The notes: a model not told the origin generated them from the sequence alone. Shown: positions 1-9,995, numbered from the stretch's first letter. The stretch is 64,000 bases of DNA from Roseovarius sp. S88 (GCF_037023735.1 NZ_CP146069.1:1839501-1903500); one strand, 5' to 3'. A program made the numbers and translations.

Positions 1-242
1 GAATGATTGTTGTAGTGGATGGTTTCGCGGTACTCGCCCAGATTGGTTTCCATGGTGTGACAGGAGACACAGAATTCTTCGGTGTTGGTCATGTCCAGCG
101 ACCAGTGAAATCCGCCCCAGAACAGGATGCCACCGAGAAACCCGGCGATGAGAGTGAAGCCAACGCTCAGAACAGCGGTTGGACCCCAGAACCAGTCCCA
201 GAAACGGCGCAATCTGCCGCGATTGTCGGGGGAGTCGGCCAT
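1..242 (-). CDS. napC: NapC/NirT-family membrane tetraheme cytochrome c, 3' part cut by window edge
   Basis: Membrane-anchored cytochrome c that passes electrons from quinol to the periplasmic NapAB nitrate reductase. Only the first 80 or so codons are in the window. They show a short cytoplasmic start, one transmembrane helix at about residues 17-40, and the first CxxCH heme motif (CVSCH) near residue 57. The ATG at 240-242 lies 25 bp past the napB stop and is the last visible gene of napFDAGHBC. The missing part should carry the other three heme motifs. Confidence 0.9.
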   Translation of the reverse strand, partial: MADSPDNRGRLRRFWDWFWGPTAVLSVGFTLIAGFLGGILFWGGFHWSLDMTNTEEFCVSCHTMETNLGEYRETIHYNNH

Positions 243-267
243 GATGGTTGCTCCTTTATCCGTTGTC

Positions 268-699
268 TCAGTTTGCGGATGAGGGTTGGAAAACATTGTC
301 CACCAGCGCAGGCGCATCGGCCTGAGGGACATGGCACTGGGTGCAGAAGTACCGGGTGCCTGCAATGTGATCGAGCTCATTGCCATCGCGATCAAGGTAG
401 TGCGTCATCGATAGCGTTGGCGCGCTCCGCTCGCCCGCTTTGGTCCAGTCGTGACAGGACAGGCATTGATTGGTGCGCACATCAATCTGATACTGCGCGA
501 TGCCATGCGGAATGAGTGGCGGTTGCTGGCGGTAATTCCGCTGCATTCGTCCCTCAATCTGCCGATGGACCTGATCCAGATGAACTGGCTCATCCACATC
601 AGCCCCGCGTAGGGTCGTGACCTGTTGCGCTGCGGCGAGACTGCCAAAAGCAAGCACCGCCGCAAGGCTGAGGACCGAAAGTCTAGTTGATTTCCGCAT
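268..699 (-). CDS. napB: Periplasmic nitrate reductase small subunit, diheme cytochrome c NapB
   Basis: Electron-transfer subunit of the NapAB complex in the periplasm. The 143-residue product starts with a Sec signal peptide (cleavage after about LAAAQ) and has two CxxCH motifs, CLSCH and CTQCH, as the family requires. I chose the ATG at 697-699 because the signal peptide begins there; an in-frame extension upstream runs inside napH. The 5' end overlaps the napH 3' end by 17 bp, which fits translational coupling. Length and the HGIAQYQID region before the first heme match NapB. Confidence 0.93.
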   Translation of the reverse strand: MRKSTRLSVLSLAAVLAFGSLAAAQQVTTLRGADVDEPVHLDQVHRQIEGRMQRNYRQQPPLIPHGIAQYQIDVRTNQCLSCHDWTKAGERSAPTLSMTHYLDRDGNELDHIAGTRYFCTQCHVPQADAPALVDNVFQPSSAN

Positions 700-1630
700 G
701 GTGGGTACTCCCGTTATCTGGAGAGGCGGCACCGATAGTTGCCGCAGATGAAAGGTCGGCCAATGCGCCAATGCGATTGTCAAACCGATGAGTGAAGTGA
801 AAGACGTCCTGAGCGCAGACATCGATGCAGCGTCCGCAATTTGTGCAATCCGGCGACAGGATCAGAGGCGAGGTACCGTCCTTGCCTTTAAGGGCTGGAG
901 AGATCACCTGATTTTCCGGGCAAACCGCATAGCAGTCCATGCAATCATCACAAGCCGTGCGATTGGCGGCACTGATCCGCACCACGCTTTTGGTTCCGAT
1001 CAGGCCATAGATCGCGCCCACAGGGCAGACATGGCCACACCATCCCTGACGCGACAGCAAAAGGTCAAAGAGAAAGATCAAGCCAATTAGGGCCAGCGAA
1101 AAGCCAAGCCCGAAGATCAAACCGCGATGCAGGATCGTGATCGGGTTGATCAGCTCCCAGGCGATGGTTCCGGTGAGGGCCGAGGCCAGAATGGCGGCGA
1201 GTGCGATCCAGAGGCGCGTATTGCGCTTGGGTTGCCATCCTTTGGGCAAGCCAAGTTTGACATGCAACCAGTGCGCCGCGTCCGTGACCGGGTTGATCGG
1301 GCACACCCAGGAACAATAGGTCCGTCCGCCAAGCACCGCATAGGCCACGACAACAATGGCCGCACCGATCAGAGCGGTCAGGGCAGGCCAATGTCCGGCG
1401 ACCATGCTTTGCACCAGAACGAAAGGATCTGTGAGTGGTAGAATGTCCAACGTGCGCGACCCGGCCAGCGTGCCTTCAACGATCCAGATCCCGAACCATG
1501 GCCCAACCAGAAACAGCGCCAGAAAGAAAAGCTGACTGGCGCGACGCAAAAGCAGGAACCGATGCGCCCCGATCCAGCCCTTGATGGCAATGGCCTCCTG
1601 GCCAACGGGAAGATGCGTGCGCGCGCTCAT
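683..1630 (-). CDS. napH: NapH, membrane quinol dehydrogenase component with 4Fe-4S clusters
   Basis: Integral membrane ferredoxin that, with NapG, offers a second quinol-oxidising route into NapAB. The 315 residues contain four hydrophobic helices in the first two thirds, two cytoplasmic Cys-Pro motifs (CSWVCP and CGHVCP), then two 4Fe-4S motifs ([12 protein letters not shown] near residue 233 and [11 protein letters not shown] near 268). The ATG overlaps the napG stop by 4 bp. The gene is intact although its partner napG is frameshifted. Confidence 0.94.
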   Translation of the reverse strand: MSARTHLPVGQEAIAIKGWIGAHRFLLLRRASQLFFLALFLVGPWFGIWIVEGTLAGSRTLDILPLTDPFVLVQSMVAGHWPALTALIGAAIVVVAYAVLGGRTYCSWVCPINPVTDAAHWLHVKLGLPKGWQPKRNTRLWIALAAILASALTGTIAWELINPITILHRGLIFGLGFSLALIGLIFLFDLLLSRQGWCGHVCPVGAIYGLIGTKSVVRISAANRTACDDCMDCYAVCPENQVISPALKGKDGTSPLILSPDCTNCGRCIDVCAQDVFHFTHRFDNRIGALADLSSAATIGAASPDNGSTHHAEIN

Positions 1631-2447
1631 TGCGTGGCTCCGGGAAGTTTGTAGGTCGGCTCGAACCCACCCGGTGTTGCCAGGTTGTCTGTGCCAGGGC
1701 CGGGCAGGCGGTCCGGCAGATCAATGATGCCGTCGACCAAGGGGCCGTCATTGGCTTCTTTCTCTTCCCAGCCGCGGCGATAGTGGTCTGCCGATTCCGC
1801 GCGCGCCAGATGCGTGGGCAGAACCTTGATCGCCGCTTCGGGCAGGACGCAGCTTTGTTCGCATTTGCCGCAGCCGGTGCAGCGGTCTGCGTGTACTGTC
1901 GGGGCAAAAATCGCATGATGGCCCGAACGTGTGTTGTGCGAGGTTTCCAGCGTGATCGCCTCGTCAATCACCGGGCAGACCCGGTAGCAGACGTCACATC
2001 GTAGCCCGAGGAAATTCAGACAGTTTTCCTGATCCACCAAGACCGCGACGCCCATGTCGGCGTCATCTATGTTGGTGAGGGACGGATCCAACGCACCTGT
2101 CGGGCAGGCGGCCACACATGGGATGTCGTCGCACATCTCGCATGGGATATCGCGTGCGGTGAAGTAGGGCGTACCGGTGGCCGGGCCATCTTCTCCAAGT
2201 TCAGCAAGCTTGAGCGTGTCGTAGGGGCAGTCCCGCACACAGAGGCCACAGCGAATGCAAGCGGATAGGAAATCTTCCTCCCCCGTGCGCCCGGTGGCCT
2301 GATGGCTGTGGCGGGCAAGGCGCGAGCATCTCGCGCCAGATACGCCAGTCCCGATCCGGCAAAGACACATCCACCCGCCGCACGAAGGGCTCCGGTCAGA
2401 AACCGGCGCCGATCCGTGGATATGGAGTCGAGACGTGCCATTGCCAT
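1627..2447 (-). pseudogene. napG: NapG ferredoxin-type quinol dehydrogenase, frameshifted
   Basis: NapG is an exported protein with four 4Fe-4S clusters that works with NapH. The start (two in-frame ATGs, at 2447 and 2441) encodes a Tat signal, [16 protein letters not shown], up to RPPGA. The rest ([15 protein letters not shown], then the remaining Cys motifs [23 protein letters not shown] and [11 protein letters not shown]) lies in another frame. The two join in a run of five C on the plus strand at 2280-2284; one more base would restore a protein of about 274 residues. Either a real null mutation or a homopolymer sequencing error. The stop overlaps the napH start by 4 bp and the start is 16-22 bp after napA. 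Confidence 0.88.
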
Positions 2448-2463
2448 TCCCGCGTGCTAACCT

Positions 2464-4965
2464 TTACGCCCGCTCAACCTTGCAGGCGCATTTCTTGAAG
2501 TCGGTCTCTTTCGAGATCGGGCAGGTGGCGTCGAGCGTCAGCTTGTTGGTCAGCTGGCCTTCGTCGAACCATGGCATGAACACCAGACCACGCGGCACTT
2601 TGTTACGTCCACGCGTTTCCACGCGGCTCAGGACCTCACCACGGCGAGTGGAGATTAAAATCTCCTGTCCACGCCGCACATCACGGTCACGGGCATCATC
2701 GGGATGCATGTAAACCACAGCCGCAGGATAGGAGCGGTGCAGTTCGGGCACGCGCCGTGTCATTGAGCCTGAATGCCAGTGCTCCAGAACACGCCCGGTG
2801 CAGAGCCAGAGATCGAATTCTTCATCCGGCTCTTCCGCCGCGGCCTCGTAAGGCGCAAAGATGATATTCGCCTTACCATCGGGCTTGCCGTAGAACCGCA
2901 CGCCTTCGCCTTCGGGCACGTAAGGGTCATACCCTTCTCGAAAGCGATAGAGCGTCTCCTTGCCATCCACCACAGGCCAGCGCAGACCGCGCGCCTTGTG
3001 ATAGGTGTGGAAGTCGGCCAGGTCATGCGCCTTGCCGCGCCCAAAATCGGCATATTCCTCAAAGAGACCCTTTTGGACGTAGAAGCCGAAATGCTCGCTT
3101 TCGTCATTGTCAAAGCCCTCATTGACTTCGCTGACCGGGTATTTGTCCACATTGCCATTGGCAAAGAGCAGGTCGAAGAGATTGACGCCCTTGAACTCTG
3201 GATTGGCGTCGAGCAATTCCTTGTCCCAGACCTCATCCGTGGTGAAGCGTTTGGAGAATTCCATCACTTGCCACAGGTCCGACTTGGCCTCTCCCGGTGC
3301 CTTGACCTGCTGGTTCCAGAACTGAGTGCGGCGTTCGGCATTGCCGTAGGCGCCTTCCTTTTCCACCCACATCGCAGTGGGCAGGATCAGGTCCGCGGCC
3401 AATGCCGTAACCGTAGGATAGGGCTCGGATACCGTGATGAAGTTTTCCGGATTGCGATAGCCAGGGAAGCCCTCGTCGTTGGTATTGGGCGCGGCTTGCA
3501 GGTTGTTGTTGCACTGCACCCAGTGGCAATTCAGCTCGCCGTCTTTGAGCTTGCGGTGCTGCAGCACGGCGTGAAAGCCGGGTTTTGGCGGGATGGTGCC
3601 CGCAGGCAGACCCCAGGCCTTTTCGCAGATCTCGCGGTGCTTGTCGTTCTTGACCACCATGTCGGCGGGCAAGCGGTGAGCAAAGGTGCCGACCTCTCGT
3701 GCAGTGCCGCAGGCCGAAGGCTGGCCGGTGAGCGAGAAGGGCGAGTTGCCCGGCTCGGAAATCTTGCCGGTGAGCAGGTGCACGTTATAGAGCAATCCGT
3801 TGACCCAGGAACCCCGCGTGTGCTGGTTAAAGCCCATGGTCCAAAGGCTCATCACCTTCCGGTACGGATCGGCATATTGCTGGGCGAGAAGCTCAAGCTT
3901 GGCCGCAGGCACACCGGACAATTCTGACACCATATCAACGGTATATTCACTGACGGCTGCTGCATATTCATCCATTGTCATTGGATCAAGCTTGCCGTGT
4001 TTGCCCTCGTGACTTGGGTTCGCGGCGGCTTCTTCCAAGGGATGGTTCGGGCGCAGACCGTAGCCGATATCCGTTGCAGTTTTAGTGATGTTGACATGTT
4101 TGGACACAAAGTCCTCATTCACGGCGCCGTTCTGAATAATGTAATTCGCGATGTAGTTCAGGATGGCCAGATCGGTCTGCGGCGTGAAGATCATGCCGTT
4201 GTCGGCCAACTCGAATGAGCGATGCTCAAAGGTCGAGAGCACATGCACTTCGGCCCCCGGCTTGGTCAGGCGCGTATCCGTGAGGCGAGACCACAGGATC
4301 GGGTGCATTTCGGCCATGTTCGACCCCCAGAGCACAAATGTGTCTGCATGCTCCAGATCGTCATAGCAGCCCATCGGCTCGTCAATGCCAAAGCCGCGAA
4401 TGAAGGCGGCCACAGCCGAGGCCATGCAGTGCCGTGCATTGGGGTCGATATTGTTCGACCTCAAGCCTGCCTTCATGAATTTGGCCGCGGCGTATCCTTC
4501 CCAGACGGTCCATTGGCCGGACCCAAACATGGACACGGCGCTTGGACCTTTTTCTTTGAGGCTGGCCTTCCATTTTTCGGCCATCACATCAAAGGCTTCG
4601 TCCCAGGACACCGGCTCAAATTCGCCGTTCTTGTCAAAGACACCGTTTGATTTGCGCAAAAGTGGTGTGGTCAGGCGGTCCTGGCCATACATGATCTTCG
4701 ACAGGAAATAACCTTTGATGCAGTTCAGCCCGCGGTTCACCGGGGCATCAGGGTCGCCTTGAGTGGCAACGACGCGTCCTTCTTTGGTGCCAACAAGGAC
4801 TGAGCACCCTGTGCCACAGAAGCGGCAAGCGGCCTTGTCCCATCGGATATCAGACGATTTGACTTGTGCATGGGCCCCGGTCGCCAGCGGGATACCGGCT
4901 GCGGCGGCTGAGGTGGCGGCTGCTGTCGCTTTGAGGAAGGTGCGGCGGGATTCAGATTTGGTCAT
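2464..4965 (-). CDS. napA: Periplasmic nitrate reductase catalytic subunit NapA
   Basis: Molybdenum enzyme that reduces nitrate to nitrite in the periplasm. The 833-residue product begins with a Tat signal (SRRTFLK), followed by the 4Fe-4S motif CxxCxxxC (CRFCGTGC) and a fourth Cys in NCIKGYF. The Mo-ligating Cys is in [10 protein letters not shown] use the ATG at 4963-4965 because it has GGAG nine bases upstream and gives a normal Tat leader; a start 39 bp further up is in frame but has no such support. It overlaps the napD 3' end by 14 bp. Confidence 0.96.
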   Translation of the reverse strand: MTKSESRRTFLKATAAATSAAAAGIPLATGAHAQVKSSDIRWDKAACRFCGTGCSVLVGTKEGRVVATQGDPDAPVNRGLNCIKGYFLSKIMYGQDRLTTPLLRKSNGVFDKNGEFEPVSWDEAFDVMAEKWKASLKEKGPSAVSMFGSGQWTVWEGYAAAKFMKAGLRSNNIDPNARHCMASAVAAFIRGFGIDEPMGCYDDLEHADTFVLWGSNMAEMHPILWSRLTDTRLTKPGAEVHVLSTFEHRSFELADNGMIFTPQTDLAILNYIANYIIQNGAVNEDFVSKHVNITKTATDIGYGLRPNHPLEEAAANPSHEGKHGKLDPMTMDEYAAAVSEYTVDMVSELSGVPAAKLELLAQQYADPYRKVMSLWTMGFNQHTRGSWVNGLLYNVHLLTGKISEPGNSPFSLTGQPSACGTAREVGTFAHRLPADMVVKNDKHREICEKAWGLPAGTIPPKPGFHAVLQHRKLKDGELNCHWVQCNNNLQAAPNTNDEGFPGYRNPENFITVSEPYPTVTALAADLILPTAMWVEKEGAYGNAERRTQFWNQQVKAPGEAKSDLWQVMEFSKRFTTDEVWDKELLDANPEFKGVNLFDLLFANGNVDKYPVSEVNEGFDNDESEHFGFYVQKGLFEEYADFGRGKAHDLADFHTYHKARGLRWPVVDGKETLYRFREGYDPYVPEGEGVRFYGKPDGKANIIFAPYEAAAEEPDEEFDLWLCTGRVLEHWHSGSMTRRVPELHRSYPAAVVYMHPDDARDRDVRRGQEILISTRRGEVLSRVETRGRNKVPRGLVFMPWFDEGQLTNKLTLDATCPISKETDFKKCACKVERA

Positions 4966-5257
4966 GGAACTGAGCTCCAATTGGTGTGGACGTGGATTGA
5001 GCAAGCGGCGCGCGGGGAATGGCCGTCTCGTCTTCGAAATGGTGATAGGTAAGCGTGAGTGAGATCACGCCGGGAACCTGATGCAGGTCCATGATGATTT
5101 CCGAGGCCAGACGTGTCTCTGTGTCTTCCACGACTATGACAAGACGTCCATCATCACTTTTGGCGTGCACTTCGACGCCTTCTGTGGACGCCATTGTCGT
5201 CTCAGCTTCGGCAATCCGTTCTGGTTTGATGTGAACAACACATCCGCAGATGTTCAT
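4952..5257 (-). CDS. napD: NapD, chaperone for the NapA Tat signal
   Basis: Small cytoplasmic protein (101 residues) that binds the NapA twin-arginine leader and holds back export until the cofactor is inserted. It opens with the family pattern [12 protein letters not shown] and has the ferredoxin-like alpha/beta pattern typical of NapD. It overlaps napF by 4 bp (ATGA) and napA by 14 bp, so the three genes are probably translated together. The C-terminal 20 residues, rich in Pro, Ser and Thr, look like a variable tail. Confidence 0.93.
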   Translation of the reverse strand: MNICGCVVHIKPERIAEAETTMASTEGVEVHAKSDDGRLVIVVEDTETRLASEIIMDLHQVPGVISLTLTYHHFEDETAIPRAPLAQSTSTPIGAQFHDQI

Positions 5258-5760
5258 GATGTTGCCTCCCTTGCAGCATCGGTGATTTGGGTCAGTGAAA
5301 TCGCAGCAGCAGGACAGATCGACACGCAGTCACCGCAGCCCGTGCAGTTGAAGTCGTCGATCTGGGGCTCTGCACGACCGCCCAGTTGCAGGCGGAAAGA
5401 AATGGCGCCGGCCTCGCAATTGTCCTGACAAGAGCGGCAGGTGACAGCTTGGCGTGAAAAGCATGTGTCCGCGATATTGGCGCGCCAAGGCCAAACTTGA
5501 AGCTGAGTTACATCAAGCGCCTCAGTGGGGCATGCTTCTGCACACGCGCCACAGAACGTGCATCCGCCTTTGCGCAGGTTCAGCACTGGGTAGCCCCGGT
5601 CATCAGAGACAATGATGGATTGCGGACATACTGGAGCGCAGTCACCACAGCGCGTGCATATGTCTCGAAAGTTGTCTTGCGTGGCTCCGGGCGGACGCAC
5701 CTTGTCGTCAGGGGCAAGTCTGGCTTCCAGGAAAGCGCGTCTGCTTGGCCGGTGGGTCAT
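5254..5760 (-). CDS. napF: NapF, cytoplasmic ferredoxin-type maturation protein
   Basis: Iron-sulfur protein thought to act in the cytoplasm on NapA maturation. The 168 residues hold three good 4Fe-4S motifs (CTRCGDCAPVCP, CTFCGACAEACP, CTGCGDCVSICP) and a partial one (CRSCQDNC). Two adjacent start codons exist, GTG at 5761-5763 and ATG at 5758-5760; I take the ATG, which sits a few bases after GAGAG. It is the first gene of the nap operon, preceded by a -10 element and an FNR box. Confidence 0.92.
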   Translation of the reverse strand: MTHRPSRRAFLEARLAPDDKVRPPGATQDNFRDICTRCGDCAPVCPQSIIVSDDRGYPVLNLRKGGCTFCGACAEACPTEALDVTQLQVWPWRANIADTCFSRQAVTCRSCQDNCEAGAISFRLQLGGRAEPQIDDFNCTGCGDCVSICPAAAISLTQITDAAREATS

Positions 5761-5772
5761 CACACTCTCGGG

Positions 5773-5786
5773 TTGAACGCATTCAA
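5773..5786. promoter_or_regulatory. Second FNR/CRP-family palindrome over the napF transcription start
   Basis: TTGAACGCATTCAA is a symmetric site of the TTGA-N6-TCAA class, extended by GG/CC on both sides into an 18-bp dyad. It lies between the predicted -10 element and the napF start, so a bound protein would block initiation; alternatively it forms a leader hairpin. The half-site TTGAA differs from the FNR TTGAT, which would suit a Dnr or NnrR-type regulator. Function is inferred from sequence only. Confidence 0.45.
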
Positions 5787-5790
5787 CCCA

Positions 5791-5833
5791 AGTTTAGGCG
5801 GGGATTTGTCGGATGATCCTTGATCTCGATCAA
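5791..5833 (-). promoter_or_regulatory. nap operon promoter with perfect FNR (FnrL) box
   Basis: TTGATCTCGATCAA at 5820-5833 matches the FNR consensus TTGAT-N4-ATCAA exactly. A -10-like TAAACT (minus strand) at 5796-5791 puts the start point near 5784, so the box centre falls at about -42, the class II activator position. This predicts induction of napFDAGHBC under low oxygen. The box lies 22 bp beyond the gntR stop codon. Confidence 0.75.
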
Positions 5834-5854
5834 GGAGTGAGTGTGTGAAACTCG

Positions 5855-6628
5855 CTAGCGCGCAACCTTGCTCAAATTGCCACCCTCAATCCGGCGCAAG
5901 GACAGCTCAAGCCTAGCTTCGGCCTCTGCAATCTCTGACAAGGCAAGCTGCGTGTAATTCATATGAGCTTCAGAAGCCTCGCCGGCCGCTTCGGGGTCAC
6001 GGCTCAGAATGGTTTCGATGATGCGCAAATGCTGATCCTTCAGAACATTGCGCACCTCAGGCATGGTGTAGAGTTTCTCGCGGTTCATAAACACGCCCTG
6101 ACGCAACATGCGTGATAGGGCGCGCATGATCTGCAGCAAAACAATGTTGTGGCTGGCTTCATAGACGGCAATGTGCAGATCAATATCAGCTTCCGCTTCG
6201 GCCTGCGCATCACCGCTGGCATGAGCCGCCTCGATCTTTTGCGCGCATGTCGAAAGGATCTCACGGTCCACATCCGTGGCGCGTCGTGCAGCCAGCGTGG
6301 CCGCCATCCGTTCCAACGTGGCACGCAGCTCCAGATAGTCGTCGACCATCTCGGTCCGCTCCTCCAAAAGCGTCAGAAGCGGATCCGTGACACTGGTGGC
6401 CAGCGGTGCCACCTGCCGTCCGCCATTGGGTGCAGAGGATAGCAACCCTTTCGCTTCCAGAGCTTTGAGCGCGTTGCGCAAGGTTGGGCGGGAGACATCC
6501 AGTGCCTCAGCCATGTCGCGTTCCGGGGGCAACGACTCACCCGGGCGCAAAGACCCTTCGAGAATCAGATCTTCGATATGACGCGCGGTGGTTTCGGCGG
6601 CAGGGGGTCTCTTTTTGGACTCCGGCAT
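5855..6628 (-). CDS. GntR/FadR-family regulator (FCD domain), probable lactate regulator
   Basis: Transcription factor of 257 residues: winged helix-turn-helix at about 10-75 (GESLPPERDMAEALDVSRPT is the recognition region) and an all-helical FCD ligand domain from about 95 to 235 with the usual metal-type pattern (DIDLHIAVYEASHN). It is divergent from an L-lactate permease gene, the arrangement of LldR/PdhR-type regulators, so lactate or a related acid is the likely effector. It shares the strand with the nap operon but the FNR promoter separates them. Confidence 0.85.
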   Translation of the reverse strand: MPESKKRPPAAETTARHIEDLILEGSLRPGESLPPERDMAEALDVSRPTLRNALKALEAKGLLSSAPNGGRQVAPLATSVTDPLLTLLEERTEMVDDYLELRATLERMAATLAARRATDVDREILSTCAQKIEAAHASGDAQAEAEADIDLHIAVYEASHNIVLLQIMRALSRMLRQGVFMNREKLYTMPEVRNVLKDQHLRIIETILSRDPEAAGEASEAHMNYTQLALSEIAEAEARLELSLRRIEGGNLSKVAR

Positions 6629-6735
6629 GGATTTTCCCTTGTTTGGGTGTTTTCAATGCGTTGTCGCATTTTGCGTTTCTCTAATTGGATACCAGTTGGC
6701 GCGAACAGGGTAAAGAAAAAACCAATATTGAGTTA

Positions 6736-6760
6736 ATGGTAAAAATAGTATACCATGGTA
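6736..6760. promoter_or_regulatory. Candidate operator of the divergent GntR regulator
   Basis: Two dyads overlap in the AT-rich part of the 327-bp divergent gap: ATGGTA-N9-TACCAT (6736-6756) and the perfect palindrome TACCATGGTA (6751-6760). TGGT/ACCA half-sites are typical of FCD-type GntR proteins. A further TGGATACCA lies upstream near 6686. The site could serve both the regulator gene and the permease gene. Confidence 0.5.
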
Positions 6761-6897
6761 AACAATTCGGGTGGGCGAAAGTCTTGGGAGCTCTGTGAGA
6801 GGGGTGTCTCCTGCCGAAGCACAAAGGTCGGGTTTTGCCCGGCACCAAGACGACCCGGAAAAGTGACCCGGGATTTGACACAGCAACAGTGATCAAC

Positions 6898-6916
6898 CGA
6901 CCGGTTTTGCCGGTCG
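6898..6916 (+). other. Leader hairpin before the lactate permease gene
   Basis: CGACCGG and CCGGTCG form a perfect 7-bp stem with a TTTTG loop, extendable with GGTT/AACC-type pairing outside it. It ends 25 bp before the GGAGGAG ribosome site. Apart from this hairpin and the operator dyads I see no gene or other signal in 6629-6955. Confidence 0.4.
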
Positions 6917-6955
6917 ACAGGTTGGTTATTGCCTGAAAATCGGAGGAGACACCCC

Positions 6956-8752
6956 ATGTCACCGACCCTAAGTTTCATTCTGGCCTTGCTGCCGATTGCC
7001 ACAGTGTTCCTGCTGCTCGTGGTTCTGGCACGCTCGGCCCGACTATCCATGGCCGTTGCCTATGCTGTAACGGCTCTCACAGCCCTGTTTTTCTGGGGCA
7101 CAGCACCCGAGGTTGTGGCTGGCGCCACGGTCAACGGGCTTGTCACCGCCATCAGCCTTCTCTTCATCGTGTTCGGGGCGATCCTGCTTCTTTACACGCT
7201 GGAAGAAAGCGGCGGCATCCGTTCGATCCGGTTGGGATTTTCGCGCATCTCACCGGACCGACGGGTGCAGGCGATCATCATTGCCTGGCTCTTTGGCGCT
7301 CTGATCGAGGGTGCCTCGGGCTTTGGCACGCCCGCCGCAATCGCGGCCCCATTGCTTGTGGCCATCGGTTTCCCGGCCATGGCCGCGGTGATGATCACCC
7401 TGATCATCCAATCCACGCCTGTATCCTTTGGCGCGGTGGGCACACCCATTCTTGTGGGTGTCAACACCGGCCTGAGCGATCAGCCTCTGGTCCAAAGCAC
7501 CATCGGGCAGGTGGGCTACATGGAATACCTCTACGGTATCGCCGCAAACGTTGCGATGATCCATGCCCTGATCGGCGTTCTCATTCCGCTCTTCCTGGCG
7601 GGTATGCTGACACGGTTCTTTGGCACCAACCGGTCCTTTGCCGAAGGTCTGAAAGCCTGGAAATTCGCGCTTTTTGCCGGTGTGGCCTTTACCGTGCCGT
7701 ACTTCCTGATCGCGTCCTTGCTTGGGCCTGAATTCCCATCGCTCCTGGGCGGCATCATCGGCCTGATGATCGTGATCCCGGCTGCACGCCGCGGCTGGTT
7801 CCTGCCCAAGGACAACTTTGACTTCCCACCGCGTGCGGCCTGGGAAGAATCCTGGAACGGAGACCATTCGGCCGAAACCCACGAAGATCCGCCCGTCCAT
7901 GGCCGTGTCATGCACACTTTGCGCGCATGGACCCCTTATGCGATCGTCGTGGCCCTTCTGGTGCTCACGCGTACCGTGCCTGAAATCAAGGCGCTGCTGG
8001 TATCTCCGGCTGTAACCCTTGGCGTCAGCGATCTCTTTGGCTCTGGCATCGGTGTATCGGTCAAACCACTCTACCTGCCTGGCGCAATTCTGATCCTGGT
8101 CTCGCTGTTGACCATCGTCATCCACAAGATGCCGGTCAAAACCTATGGCCATGCGTTCAACTCGTCTGTGCGCACCATGATCAAGGCAGCGCCTGCGCTC
8201 CTGCTAGCGGTGCCCATGGTCAAAGTGTTCCTGAACTCGGCATCCGAAAGCATGGCCTCCATGCCCATCGTGCTGGCCGAAAGCGTGGCAACTGCGGCGG
8301 GCGATGCCTGGTCGCTCTTCGCGCCGACCATCGGGGCCATGGGGGCCTTCGTGGCTGGGTCGAACACCATCAGCAACATGATGTTCTCGCTCTTCCAGTT
8401 CTCGACAGCTGAGCAAATCGGCCTTGGGGCAGGGGGCGCGGCGATCGTGGTCGCTTTGCAGGCCGTGGGTGGCGCTGCGGGCAACATGATCTGCGTACAC
8501 AACGTGGTTGCGGCCTCGGCCACCGTGGGCCTGGTCAACCGCGAAGGCGAGATCATCCGCAAAGTGCTCGTCCCGCTGACCTACTACCTGGTGCAAGCCG
8601 GTCTCATCGGCACAGCGCTTCTTGCCGGTGGCCTGAACCTGTGGTGGCTCGCCGCCGTGATCTGGCCAGTACTGGTGCTGGGCGGCATGTCCCTCAAACG
8701 AGGGCGCGCAGTCGAGGCCAAGCCAAGTCAGGCAGCCGTGCCAGCCGAATAA
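6956..8752 (+). CDS. lldP: L-lactate permease family transporter (LctP/LldP)
   Basis: Inner-membrane proton symporter of the lactate permease family, 598 residues, with 12 or more hydrophobic helices. Family segments are visible: [20 protein letters not shown], then [11 protein letters not shown], and near the end [15 protein letters not shown] and [17 protein letters not shown]. The ATG at 6956 follows GGAGGAG by seven bases; a TTG 27 bp upstream is in frame but unsupported. Control by the divergent GntR gene is likely. The substrate could be L-lactate, D-lactate or glycolate. A strong terminator follows. Confidence 0.92.
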   Translation: MSPTLSFILALLPIATVFLLLVVLARSARLSMAVAYAVTALTALFFWGTAPEVVAGATVNGLVTAISLLFIVFGAILLLYTLEESGGIRSIRLGFSRISPDRRVQAIIIAWLFGALIEGASGFGTPAAIAAPLLVAIGFPAMAAVMITLIIQSTPVSFGAVGTPILVGVNTGLSDQPLVQSTIGQVGYMEYLYGIAANVAMIHALIGVLIPLFLAGMLTRFFGTNRSFAEGLKAWKFALFAGVAFTVPYFLIASLLGPEFPSLLGGIIGLMIVIPAARRGWFLPKDNFDFPPRAAWEESWNGDHSAETHEDPPVHGRVMHTLRAWTPYAIVVALLVLTRTVPEIKALLVSPAVTLGVSDLFGSGIGVSVKPLYLPGAILILVSLLTIVIHKMPVKTYGHAFNSSVRTMIKAAPALLLAVPMVKVFLNSASESMASMPIVLAESVATAAGDAWSLFAPTIGAMGAFVAGSNTISNMMFSLFQFSTAEQIGLGAGGAAIVVALQAVGGAAGNMICVHNVVAASATVGLVNREGEIIRKVLVPLTYYLVQAGLIGTALLAGGLNLWWLAAVIWPVLVLGGMSLKRGRAVEAKPSQAAVPAE

Positions 8753-8774
8753 GGCCAGCCCTTGGAAAACAAAC

Positions 8775-8806
8775 ACCCGCGCCGGGACACTGGCGCGGGT
8801 TTTTTT
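8775..8806 (+). terminator. Rho-independent terminator after the lactate permease
   Basis: ACCCGCGCC and GGCGCGGGT form a perfect 9-bp stem with an 8-base loop, followed by a run of seven T. It ends the permease transcript before the oppositely oriented tRNA-Asn gene. Confidence 0.9.
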
Positions 8807-8889
8807 GTGAAACCCAGAACTCAGCCTCAATTCAAAGATCGTCCAACAACAGACTAAGCTCAGGTATCGCAAAAATAATGAGGGAATTT

Positions 8890-8964
8890 TGGCTCCGGCG
8901 GTAGGGATCGAACCTACGACCAATTGATTAACAGTCAACTGCTCTACCGCTGAGCTACGCCGGA
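8890..8964 (-). tRNA. tRNA-Asn (anticodon GTT)
   Basis: The minus strand folds into a full cloverleaf: acceptor TCCGGCG/CGCCGGA, a D arm with GCGGTAGAGC, anticodon loop CTGTTAA with anticodon GTT, and a T arm with GGTTCGATCC. The CCA end is encoded at 8890-8892. Confidence 0.97.
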
Positions 8965-9046
8965 CCAACGAGCGGGATATAGCAATCTGGATTCTGCGCG
9001 TCCAGAGGGATTGTGACAAATTTTTCTCGGCGCCCCTCTAACGGCC

Positions 9047-9949
9047 TCAGATCAGGGTGAAGACGGCATCGCGTGTCAGCTCGCCCACTGGCCGCACAGT
9101 GTTTTTGCCATGCAGGTCAATAAGATGCGCCAGAACATTGCGTTCGGCAGCGGGCAAAAGGGCTTGGGGTGTGTCGGTGTAAATTTGTCGTGTGAGCGTC
9201 TCTGCGGTGGCGGGGGCTGTGCTCAATGCTGTCAGGATCGCCGCCTCCCGTTCATTTCGGTGGGCGATGAGCCAGTCGATCCGCGCGGCCGGGTCGGTGA
9301 TTGGGGCACCGTGGCCGGCATGCAGAACACGGGCATTCCTATCTCTTAACCTGCGGCAGGAGGCCATGAAATCGGTCAGGTCCCCATCGGGTGGCGCGAC
9401 CAGAGAGCTGGCCCAGCCCATGACGAGATCTCCGCTGAAGACCACATCGCCCATGGCAAAGCACAGGTGATTGCCCAAATGCCCCGGCGTCCAGAGCGCG
9501 GTAAGACTCCAGTCTGGGCAATCCACTTGCGCACCATCTTCCAATGCAATATCGGGCGCGAAATCAGGATCGACGCCTTCACCGGCATCTGTCAACCCGG
9601 CCGCGGCAAGGCGCTGCATGACGGCACTGCGCCCGGCGCGTGACGGCCCAAACGCGTGAACTTTGGCCCCGGTTTCACGTGCCAAGACCGGGGACAGGGG
9701 AGAATGATCAAGGTGGCTATGGGTGACAAAGATATGCGTGATACGCTGATCCGGACCAAGGGCCGTGAGAATGGCCGATAGATGGCATTCATCCGCAGGT
9801 CCGGGGTCTATCACCGCCACATCGGTTGCGCCGACAAGATAGGTGTTCGTACCCCGAAAGGTCATAGGTGACGGGTTGGGCGCCAGAATTCGGCGGACGC
9901 CGTCCCCCAGTTCCGCGACCACACCCGGTGTGGGATCAAACTCATCCAT
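9047..9949 (-). CDS. MBL-fold metallo-hydrolase (LACTB2-like)
   Basis: Cytosolic hydrolase of 300 residues with the metallo-beta-lactamase fold. The metal motif is HSHLDHS near residue 77; further ligands are in TPGHLGNH (about 155) and FSGDLVMG (about 170), and HAGHG near 212. The last 70 residues look like the winged-helix tail of LACTB2-type enzymes (QIYTDTPQALLPAAERNVLAHLIDL). The substrate is unknown; relatives act on thioesters, acyl-CoA or RNA. It is divergent from the next kinase gene with 46 bp between the start codons. Confidence 0.85.
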   Translation of the reverse strand: MDEFDPTPGVVAELGDGVRRILAPNPSPMTFRGTNTYLVGATDVAVIDPGPADECHLSAILTALGPDQRITHIFVTHSHLDHSPLSPVLARETGAKVHAFGPSRAGRSAVMQRLAAAGLTDAGEGVDPDFAPDIALEDGAQVDCPDWSLTALWTPGHLGNHLCFAMGDVVFSGDLVMGWASSLVAPPDGDLTDFMASCRRLRDRNARVLHAGHGAPITDPAARIDWLIAHRNEREAAILTALSTAPATAETLTRQIYTDTPQALLPAAERNVLAHLIDLHGKNTVRPVGELTRDAVFTLI

Positions 9950-9995
9950 GCTGATCGCTCTTTCCGTCTGCCCTGGCTGTCGCTAGGTTTAGCCC

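Noticed and set aside
2773..3927. 384-codon open frame opposite napA
   Set aside because: Antisense shadow of a high-GC gene; napA motifs on the other strand are complete and the antisense product has no family features.
7250..8152. 300-codon open frame opposite the lactate permease
   Set aside because: His/Asp/Arg-rich antisense translation typical of shadows.
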